Shown piece after piece: positions 32,448 through 37,933 of a stretch of DNA of 37,933 nucleotides. The position numbers were made by a program, and so were the translations under genes. Origin of the DNA: a virus; IMG/VR virus record IMGVR_UViG_3300015360_001429, positions 1 to 37,933 of that record, one strand, 5' to 3'. Positions within the stretch are counted from its first letter, which is position 1. Every line of letters begins with the position of its first letter. Below the pieces are notes generated by a model that worked only from the letters and a program-made list of their open reading frames with translations, had not been told where the DNA came from and did not search any database.

Positions 32448-33910
32448 GTAATCTCCCCCGTCAGCAACTTCCGCTTCAGCTTGTACTGCACCATCTCCTT
32501 GACGTGGTGGAGGGTCTCGGGACCGAACTTCTTCAGAACCATGTCGCGGTAGGCGGCGGCGGTGAAGTAGCGGGTGAACGCGGCGTCGCGGAAGGCGAGG
32601 ACCTGTTTCGCGGTAAGATGCTCGGTATCGAGCGGCCGGCAGTCGGAATTGTGTTGGCTATATCCGGCCCAGGTCTCCGGCAGGGTCCAGCCCTCGGCAA
32701 GCGCCTGGTCATAAAGGGCGCTGCCGGGGTACGCCATGCAACAATAAAAATTTGCGAACGATGTGTTGAGTTCCAGCGCGAGGGCGAGCGTTTCACCCAT
32801 CGACTCTAGGTCGTCGGTCAAAAGACCGAATATGAAGTTAGAAATCACGTTGATTCCTGCGGCCTCGATAGCCCGGACGACGTTGACGATGTCGTTATCG
32901 TTTTTCAGGGCCTTGTGCGCCGCCGCACGCACGCGCGCAGAGCCGCTTTCGATGCCCAAAGCAAACCAATTAAAGCCCGCCGCCCTAAACATGGGCAGCA
33001 TATCTGGCTTCACAGTGTCCGTTCGGGCGTAGCACCACGATGAAATTTTAGCGCCCAGGCCACTTGCGATAAGACCTTCGCAGATCGCCGTGCAGTGCTT
33101 CCGGTTCAGAACGAAAAGTTCGTCCGTGAACTTGAATGTTTCGACGCCGTAGACCTCGTTCAACATGACCATTTCGGCAACGACTGCTTCCGGCGACCGC
33201 ATACGGTAGGCGTTGGTGTGCTGAAAAACATTAATCATGCAGAAGTTACATTTGTAGCTGCACCCAAGCGATGTGTGGATCGCCGCGTACGGTTGGCGCT
33301 TGGAAAGATCGTCGAACCGCTGCCAGTTATGACTCCGGAACTTGTCCATGGGTAGCAGATGCCACGCGTTGCCGTGCAGGTCCTTGTCCATGTCCAGCGG
33401 CTTGGCGAGCGGGTTTTGCCGGATCGCATCGCCCTCGCGCCAGACAAGCCCGGGGATGGTTTCGGGCATCATGCCGTTCAATAGGCCCTCGATCGATACC
33501 GGGCCCTCGCCGTCGACAACATAATCCACCGCTTCCTCGCGCAAAGTGCGAACCGGCAGCGCCGAGGGGTGGTTTCCGGTCATCACGACAAGCTGCTCGG
33601 GATTGGCGGCCTTCAGCGCCCGACAGAACTCGCCGGCCCCCATCATCTGCTGGGACGACGCACTAGGCTGGTGGCCCCCGACGACGACGACGACGATAGC
33701 GGCGTCTTTGCCGGCCGCAATTTTAGCGGCCGACACCGGGTTCAGGTGTTCGACTTCGGCGTCAAGTATTTCGACTGTGAAGCCCCGGTCCAAAAGATAA
33801 CCCGCGATCAAGCGGCACCACAACGGTTGCTCTACCGCGACGAGTTTATCGCCGAGGGGGCCAAAAATCCCGTGAATAGCGTTTGGGTGGACAAGGAGGA
33901 CGTCGATCAT
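32444..33910 (-). CDS. Cobalamin-binding radical SAM enzyme, 488 aa
   Basis: The N-terminal domain looks like a B12-binding Rossmann fold (VLLVHPNAIHGIFGPL, then VVVVGGHQPSAS and VMTGNHPSALPVRTLRE). The radical SAM core has the cluster motif GCSYKCNFC (C217, C221, C224), a GIESGS motif and ELFVLNRKHC. This family (class B type) does methyl transfers at inert carbons, ring contractions and other radical steps. The C-terminal 100 residues are less typical. I chose ATG at 33910 over the TTG-initiated extension to 33952. The 59 bases before the SDR gene are otherwise empty. Parts of the gene are near 48 percent G+C, unlike its neighbours. It may install a methyl branch on the sugar; the substrate is unknown. 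Confidence 0.75.
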   Translation of the reverse strand: MIDVLLVHPNAIHGIFGPLGDKLVAVEQPLWCRLIAGYLLDRGFTVEILDAEVEHLNPVSAAKIAAGKDAAIVVVVVGGHQPSASSQQMMGAGEFCRALKAANPEQLVVMTGNHPSALPVRTLREEAVDYVVDGEGPVSIEGLLNGMMPETIPGLVWREGDAIRQNPLAKPLDMDKDLHGNAWHLLPMDKFRSHNWQRFDDLSKRQPYAAIHTSLGCSYKCNFCMINVFQHTNAYRMRSPEAVVAEMVMLNEVYGVETFKFTDELFVLNRKHCTAICEGLIASGLGAKISSWCYARTDTVKPDMLPMFRAAGFNWFALGIESGSARVRAAAHKALKNDNDIVNVVRAIEAAGINVISNFIFGLLTDDLESMGETLALALELNTSFANFYCCMAYPGSALYDQALAEGWTLPETWAGYSQHNSDCRPLDTEHLTAKQVLAFRDAAFTRYFTAAAYRDMVLKKFGPETLHHVKEMVQYKLKRKLLTGEIT

Positions 33911-33969
33911 GTGCGAGGCTCTTTCCACGAGTTTCCGCTCCGAATATTCCAAATCCGCCCACGCCGCAC

Positions 33970-34908
33970 TCAGGCATTGGCGTACCGCCGCGTTTTGAGG
34001 GTGTTGAACAGCTTTTTCAGTTCAACAATGCCGTCGTCAAGCGACTTGTGCGGTCGCCAGCCGGTTTTTTCGATCTTTTCGTTGCTGACGATGTAGTCGC
34101 GCTTGTCCGGGTCCTCACCGATGGGCGATTCGACCCAGGTAAAGTCGGAAATGTGCTTCTTGATGACCTCGCACAGCTCGATCTTCGACAAATTCGCGCT
34201 GGACAGGCCGACATTGAAGGCATTGCCGCGCATTTTCTCGAAATTGTCGATGGAATGGACAAAAGCGTTCGCAACATCGGCGATATGGATGAAATTCCGC
34301 TTGAAATGACCCTCGAACAGCACGATAGCGCGGTCGGTCAGCGCCCGAAGCACGAACTCGTTGACCAAAAGGTCCTGGCGCATGCGCGGACTGGCCCCGA
34401 ACACCGTCGCCAGGCGCAAACTGATCGAATTTTTCCGCAGCAGCACGACTTCCTCGGCTAAGACCTTCGATTTACCATACGAGGTCAGCGGACGCAGCGG
34501 CGATTCCTCGGTACACATCTCCCCGGGCGCGCCGATCCCATACCCGGAGTTGGTCGTGGGCGTGACGATGCGCTGCTGCACGCTGGCGCGGCTGCACAAC
34601 TGCCCGATCGCGTTGTAATTGGTGCTCCAGGTCGCAGTGTAGTCGGCCATACAGGCGGACGCGCCCACAATCGCCGCCAGCGGGACGATATAGTCGGCGC
34701 ACCTAAGCAGCGGCAGCAGCACGTCGTCGTCGCGGCAGTCGCCCCTGAACACCTCGAAGTCAGGATTGGCGCAGCAGGCGGCGAGGCTGTTCTCCCCGTG
34801 CATAAAATTGTCGAGCGCCAGCACCTTGTAGCCGCAGGACAGCAGGCGGGGGACGAGGACAGAGCCGAGATAGCCGGCGGCGCCGGTCACTAAAACAGTT
34901 GCGGTCAC
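33970..34908 (-). CDS. Extended SDR, NDP-sugar epimerase/reductase-like, 312 aa
   Basis: The dinucleotide motif VTGAAGYLGS (G9, G12, G15) and catalytic Y144 and K148 in TSYGKSKVL are intact. The Ser/Thr region reads TPTTNSGYGIG, without the Thr-Asp-Glu seen in 4,6-dehydratases, so an epimerase or ketoreductase is more likely than a dehydratase. RNFIHIADVANAFVHSI is the substrate/cofactor segment typical of NDP-sugar SDRs. GTG at 34908 has a strong GGAGG site and overlaps the previous stop as GTGA. It may reduce the 4-keto intermediate made after the DegT-like dehydratase. Its 3' half is less GC-rich than its neighbours. Confidence 0.78.
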   Translation of the reverse strand: MTATVLVTGAAGYLGSVLVPRLLSCGYKVLALDNFMHGENSLAACCANPDFEVFRGDCRDDDVLLPLLRCADYIVPLAAIVGASACMADYTATWSTNYNAIGQLCSRASVQQRIVTPTTNSGYGIGAPGEMCTEESPLRPLTSYGKSKVLAEEVVLLRKNSISLRLATVFGASPRMRQDLLVNEFVLRALTDRAIVLFEGHFKRNFIHIADVANAFVHSIDNFEKMRGNAFNVGLSSANLSKIELCEVIKKHISDFTWVESPIGEDPDKRDYIVSNEKIEKTGWRPHKSLDDGIVELKKLFNTLKTRRYANA

Positions 34909-36023
34909 AAAGTCCTCCGCATGACGCCCGCCGCCTTCTCGATCTCCGGCAGCATCGGGTACGGCGCGTTGCCGAGGAACAGGCCGCAGACGTGCAGCAT
35001 GTCGGCATGCGGCGTCGGGTTGGCCTCGCGCCACTTCCGCCCGTAGCGGTGCAGCGTGAAGCTGCCTCCCGTCGGTGGCCGGCAGTCGATGCCCTCGGCG
35101 CGCAAGGCCAGCGCCAGTCGGGCCCGCAGCGCGTGACTCTCGACCCGAAAGTTCAGGCCAAACGGGGAGACCACGCCGTTACGGCGGGGAAACTCAACCG
35201 CCAGCCCGTAGGTCGCGGCAACGAAGTTGTTGAGGTTCTGCTCGCGGTGACGGCGGAACCCCTCCAGCTTCTTCAACTGCTCGCGCGAGATCGCGGCGTG
35301 CAGCTCCAGCCCGCGGACATTATAGCCGAACAGGCGAAAGTCGTACTCGCGGTCGAAGCCCTCGGGGCGGCTGTAGCGGGTCATGCCATGGTCCCTGAGC
35401 ATCCGCAACAACCCGTTCAACTCGTCGCTGTCGGTCAGCACCATGCCGCCCTCGATGCCAGAGAGCTGGTGGCTGTGGAAGAACGAGAACGTACTCATGT
35501 CGGCAAACGTGCCCGCGAGCCGCTTCTCGCCCAGGGAGCCGACCCATGCGCCGAGGCTTTCACAGCAGTCGTCGATCCAGTAGCGCGGGCGCCGCCGCTC
35601 GTGCTGGAGGTAGTAGCAGGGATTGCCCAGCACCGGCACGGTGACCAGCAGGTCGCAGCCGTCCTCAACCGACGCCGGGGCGTTCCAGGTGTCGTCGCTG
35701 TCGAGGATGTGGAGGCTGAGACCGTGCTGCGCGAGGGGCGCGTAGGTGGTGGCCCAGGCCAGCGCGGGGACGTCCACCCCGTCGCCGGGGCGCAGCGGGT
35801 TGTCTTTAAGGTGGGTCAGCGCGGCGACCGCGATCAAATTGGCGGATGAGCCAGAATTCACATAGACGCCGTGCTTGCGGCCGTGGTGTTCCGCGAACTC
35901 AAGCTCGAACGCGGCGACCTCGGGGCCCTGGGTGTAGAAGCCGCTGGCATGAACCCGGGCGATGGCGGCCTGTTCCTCGGGACCCCACGCGGAATAGGCG
36001 GTGGGGTGGGCGTACTTAGCCAT
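34905..36023 (-). CDS. DegT-fold PLP enzyme with Lys-to-His change, ColD-like 3-dehydratase, 372 aa
   Basis: Overall DegT/DnrJ/EryC1 sugar aminotransferase fold: VNSGSSANLIAVAAL (phosphate loop), WIDDCCESLGA (D152, PLP pyridine N) and DMSTFSFFHSH with EGGMVLTDSDEL after it. In aminotransferases the catalytic Lys lies six residues before the Glu of EGG; here that position is H185. The same substitution defines ColD (GDP-4-keto-6-deoxymannose 3-dehydratase) and E1 of 3,6-dideoxyhexose synthesis, which use PMP and remove the 3-OH instead of transaminating. It probably makes a 3-deoxy sugar. Length is normal. The start at 36023 overlaps the end of the isomerase gene by eight bases. Confidence 0.8.
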   Translation of the reverse strand: MAKYAHPTAYSAWGPEEQAAIARVHASGFYTQGPEVAAFELEFAEHHGRKHGVYVNSGSSANLIAVAALTHLKDNPLRPGDGVDVPALAWATTYAPLAQHGLSLHILDSDDTWNAPASVEDGCDLLVTVPVLGNPCYYLQHERRRPRYWIDDCCESLGAWVGSLGEKRLAGTFADMSTFSFFHSHQLSGIEGGMVLTDSDELNGLLRMLRDHGMTRYSRPEGFDREYDFRLFGYNVRGLELHAAISREQLKKLEGFRRHREQNLNNFVAATYGLAVEFPRRNGVVSPFGLNFRVESHALRARLALALRAEGIDCRPPTGGSFTLHRYGRKWREANPTPHADMLHVCGLFLGNAPYPMLPEIEKAAGVMRRTL

Positions 36024-36603
36024 CGCGCAGGCTCCGGTCGATACAGTCGGCGAAATGGTGCAGCACGACCATGTGGGCCTGCTGGATCAGTGGGGTTGCG
36101 GCGCTGGGGATGCGGATTTCGAGGGCCGCACGCGCCCCGAAAGCCCCGGGCCGCACAATCCCAGCGGCTCCGGTCAGGGCGATGCCGGTTAACCCCTTGT
36201 CCGCCGCCGCTGACAGCGCCTCCTGCACGTTCGGCGATTTTCCCGAGGCGGTCAGCACGACAAGAACGCCACCGAATTCGCCGTGGGCTTCGACCTGCCG
36301 CCCAAACACGCCGCTGAACTGGTCGTCGTTCGACCACGCGGTGAGAAACACCGGGTCGGCGGGAAGCGCTATGGCCTTTACCGGGCGCCGCACTTTGCCG
36401 CCGTAGCGACCGGTCAGTTCCGCGACGAAGTGCATAGCGTCGGCCGCGCTGCCGCCGTTGCCACAGACCAGTATCGGCTTGCGGGCGCGGGCGGCGGCCA
36501 CAAGGAATTCGGCCGCCGTCGCTATTGTGGCGCCAAGGCCAGGAGCGTCGTGCATCTGCTTGAGCACGAACTCTGAGTCGGCGAGATGCTGGCGCCATTT
36601 CAT
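36016..36603 (-). CDS. gmhA: Phosphoheptose isomerase GmhA, 195 aa
   Basis: GmhA converts sedoheptulose 7-phosphate to D-glycero-D-manno-heptose 7-phosphate, the entry step to heptose nucleotides. The SIS domain is clear: VCGNGGSAADAMHFVAELTG (phosphate loop, with H58 and E62 of the metal site), VVLTASGKSPNV (second phosphate loop) and IQQAHMVVLHHFADCID (Q174 and H182, completing the zinc ligands). The size matches bacterial GmhA (about 190). HddA and HddC are encoded downstream in the same transcript, so the GDP route is implied. The GmhB phosphatase step is not seen in this window. Start ATG at 36603. Confidence 0.88.
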   Translation of the reverse strand: MKWRQHLADSEFVLKQMHDAPGLGATIATAAEFLVAAARARKPILVCGNGGSAADAMHFVAELTGRYGGKVRRPVKAIALPADPVFLTAWSNDDQFSGVFGRQVEAHGEFGGVLVVLTASGKSPNVQEALSAAADKGLTGIALTGAAGIVRPGAFGARAALEIRIPSAATPLIQQAHMVVLHHFADCIDRSLRDG

Positions 36604-37122
36604 CTAATAAGCTCCGCTGTACTCGACCAGCACGGTCGATCCGTTGTGGGCGAGGGCGCGACGGTAGGCGGGCACAATGTCCCCGGCGGTGGGGAGGCGC
36701 TCAATCCGCACCGTCTTGAGCATGATCTTAAGCGCCCCGCGGAAGTCGCCGAGGTGTTGCGGTCCGGGGTCCATCGGGGTAGCGGTGGGAACCGCGACGC
36801 GGATGATGACCCGGGGGCGATAGTCGGAGTAGAGCGGCAATTTGTCGAGGTGGTTGACCAGCGCGTCGGTCGCGCACAGCAGGAAGTTCATGCGCGGAAA
36901 AACGCAGACCGGCAGGCAACCGGCGAGGGCCATGCCGGTTGCCATCGACAATTGCGTATTCTCGAAGACCGGAAGTTCGAGAAGGGTCGCAGGGTCGAGG
37001 TGGCGGAAGGTCTGGCTCATGCCGGTGCCGTCGCAAGCAACCGACTGCCCCATGAACACGGGGTTTGGCTGCGCGGCGCAGAGCGACATGGCGTCTTTCA
37101 GGGCGGCGATGTAAGCGGACAT
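36604..37122 (-). CDS. TPP enzyme Pyr-domain subunit (E1-beta-like), 172 aa
   Basis: Resembles the pyrimidine-binding domain of transketolase and 2-oxoacid dehydrogenase E1-beta. ELPVFENTQLSMATGMALAG contains E54, in the place of the Glu that activates the cofactor. CVFPRMNFLLCATDALVNHL and GPQHLGDF (the PQHS-like segment) follow. The usual C-terminal transketolase domain is absent, so it is half the length of E1-beta (about 325-340). It overlaps the PP-domain gene by one base (TGATG), which argues for coupled, stoichiometric production of a heterodimer or tetramer. The start at 37122 is preferred over an upstream in-frame ATG that lies inside the other gene. Confidence 0.78.
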   Translation of the reverse strand: MSAYIAALKDAMSLCAAQPNPVFMGQSVACDGTGMSQTFRHLDPATLLELPVFENTQLSMATGMALAGCLPVCVFPRMNFLLCATDALVNHLDKLPLYSDYRPRVIIRVAVPTATPMDPGPQHLGDFRGALKIMLKTVRIERLPTAGDIVPAYRRALAHNGSTVLVEYSGAY

Positions 37123-37730
37123 CAGAACTCCACGCGCTTGCCGGCGCCGGCATGGGGCCACCTGGCGGAGAGGTCGTATTTGTACCGGATGGGCGCCGGA
37201 AATCGGTCATCCACACCCGCGCTGGCCCAAACGTTCTGGGTGTCGGTCAGCACCGACCGGCCATTGTCCTCGATGACCACCTGGAGCGGCAATCCATGAC
37301 CATGAGCATACGACGCCGCTTCCCAGTGCGCGCCGGTCTCGGCGGTCATGTCACCGACGAAACACCACACCTTCGCGCCCGACGGTTTCCGTTTCTCCGC
37401 CCAGGCGAGGCCCAGCGCGATGGGAATCGCGCCGCCGACGATGGCGGACGACACGATCCGGTGCTCAGGGAAACAGAGGGTTATGCTGCGACCGCTGCGA
37501 ACCGCCTGGCGCAACTCGTCCTCGGGGACGCCCTTCAGAAGACAGTGGTAGTGCGAACGCCACGAGACGCAGAGCCAGTCCTGCGGCTGAACGCCCTGGA
37601 AAATGTCGATCAACTGCTGCTCGTTGCCGTGGGAGAGGTGAACCGGGTGCGGGATTTCCCCAGCGTTGAAAGCGGAAGCTATGCTTTCCTCGAAAGCCCG
37701 CAACGAATCCACCGTATGATTTGTAATCAT
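37122..37730 (-). CDS. TPP enzyme PP-domain subunit (E1-alpha-like), 202 aa
   Basis: Resembles the pyrophosphate-binding domain of 2-oxoacid dehydrogenase E1-alpha. VHLSHGNEQQLIDIF and HYHCLLKGVPEDEL match the family's opening, and CFVGDMTAETGAHWEAASY with VIEDN about 30 residues after GD (G126, D127, N156) is the diphosphate/Mg motif. It is far shorter than E1-alpha (about 320-400). With the adjacent Pyr-domain gene it makes a minimal two-subunit TPP enzyme. Such enzymes form or cleave C-C bonds beside a carbonyl, for example decarboxylation of a 2-oxoacid followed by acyl transfer. ATG at 37730. Confidence 0.78.
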   Translation of the reverse strand: MITNHTVDSLRAFEESIASAFNAGEIPHPVHLSHGNEQQLIDIFQGVQPQDWLCVSWRSHYHCLLKGVPEDELRQAVRSGRSITLCFPEHRIVSSAIVGGAIPIALGLAWAEKRKPSGAKVWCFVGDMTAETGAHWEAASYAHGHGLPLQVVIEDNGRSVLTDTQNVWASAGVDDRFPAPIRYKYDLSARWPHAGAGKRVEF

Positions 37731-37835
37731 TTATGATTCCGCATGTACGTTACGATGGCTTCGAGTTCGTGCAGTTCGGGCGTCTTGCGCGTAGCGCCGT
37801 TTTGCCTCCAGTGCGATTTCTTGCGGCGAACTCAT
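37731..37835 (-). pseudogene. Possible small gene with frameshift, about 34 codons
   Basis: From ATG at 37835 one frame reads MSSPQEIALEAKRRYAQ with a coding look, then becomes odd before TAA at 37731-37733. In another frame the same end of the interval reads GATRKTPELHELEAIV and YMRNHK to a TGA that overlaps the E1-alpha-like start as ATGA. A single frameshift would join the two coding-looking halves into one small protein. This could be a broken gene, a programmed frameshift or a sequence error; I cannot tell. No recognised family. Confidence 0.3.
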
Positions 37836-37836
37836 G

Positions 37837-37869
37837 CGACATCTTTCAAAATTCGACATCTTTCAAAAT
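37837..37869. repeat. 16-base direct repeat, period 17
   Basis: CGACATCTTTCAAAAT occurs at 37837-37852 and again at 37854-37869, with one base between copies. It overlaps the end of the partial gene and lies just ahead of the small frame-disrupted gene. AT-rich direct repeats before an operon can be regulator sites, but a tandem slip duplication within coding sequence is equally consistent. Confidence 0.8.
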
Positions 37870-37932
37870 GTGTCGTTTCGCCCGCTCCAGAAGAAGCACG
37901 ATTTCTGCCAGGCTGTCGGTGCTGCTGCTGAC
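37846..37932 (-). CDS. Partial CDS, C-terminus of an unknown gene
   Basis: At the right edge one leftward frame is open from the window end to TGA at 37846-37848 and gives VSSSTDSLAEIVLLLERAKR followed by HILKDVEF. This looks like the charged helical C-terminus of a real protein. The gene begins outside the window, so its identity cannot be given. It is oriented like the sugar operon and may be its previous member. Its last codons lie in the direct repeat described here. Confidence 0.5.
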   Translation of the reverse strand, partial: VSSSTDSLAEIVLLLERAKRHILKDVEF

Positions 37933-37933
37933 A

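Noticed and set aside
33970-34908. Sugar 4,6-dehydratase supplying the 4-keto intermediate
   Set aside because: The catalytic region reads TNS rather than TDE, and the protein is shorter than GDP-mannose 4,6-dehydratases.
34905-36023. Ordinary sugar aminotransferase (perosamine- or bacillosamine-type)
   Set aside because: The required Schiff-base Lys is replaced by His at the aligned position.
1-37933. tRNA genes, rRNA genes or CRISPR arrays
   Set aside because: I saw no cloverleaf-like segment, rRNA sequence or regularly spaced repeat array in the spacers, and almost all of the sequence is coding.

Overview
This window looks like the middle of a tailed-phage genome, virion free or integrated, with a GC-rich sequence (about two thirds G+C in lines I counted) and very tight gene packing. 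Large terminase, portal, scaffold, major capsid, head-tail joining and ejection-type proteins are all present. The short neck module, the large glycine-zipper internal proteins and the lack of any tape-measure, sheath or tail-tube gene suggest a podovirus. No integrase, tRNA, rRNA, CRISPR array or recognisable replication gene is visible. The host cannot be named; nucleotide-heptose genes point most simply to a Gram-negative host with LPS or capsule, but GDP-heptose also feeds S-layer glycans in some Gram-positives.

Layout. (A) 37.9 to 30.8 kb, minus strand: a sugar-nucleotide operon. It encodes a compact split TPP enzyme (PP and Pyr domains on separate small proteins), phosphoheptose isomerase GmhA, a DegT-fold PLP enzyme whose catalytic Lys is replaced by His (the ColD/E1 3-dehydratase signature), an NAD-dependent SDR, a cobalamin-type radical SAM enzyme, an HddC-like nucleotidyltransferase and an HddA-like GHMP kinase. 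(B) 30.8 to 24.5 kb, minus: three small genes, the large terminase interrupted by a 366-residue LAGLIDADG intein, a zinc-ribbon gene with a diverged tandem copy, and the portal. Most starts and stops from A to B overlap, so sugar genes and packaging genes probably share transcripts. (C) 18.8 to 24.4 kb, plus strand: an oppositely oriented cassette of an excisionase-like HTH gene, a PhyH-type Fe(II)/2-oxoglutarate oxygenase, four tandem paralogous CgeB-like glycosyltransferases and an SDR of the GDP-fucose synthase type. It sits between the portal and the scaffold genes. (D) 18.6 to 0 kb, minus: small proteins, scaffold, major capsid, three consecutive GxGY-repeat structural proteins, a two-domain glycosyltransferase-like protein, internal/ejection proteins, a holin-like membrane protein and fibre-like small proteins, running off the left edge.

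How it may work together (inference): region A would make GDP-D-glycero-D-manno-heptose and then deoxygenate and carbon-branch a nucleotide sugar, by analogy with colitose and yersiniose synthesis. Region C would oxidise and transfer sugars. Targets could be the host surface glycan (receptor masking) or virion proteins. GmhB, a sugar 4,6-dehydratase and a small terminase were not found here and may lie outside the window or in the host.
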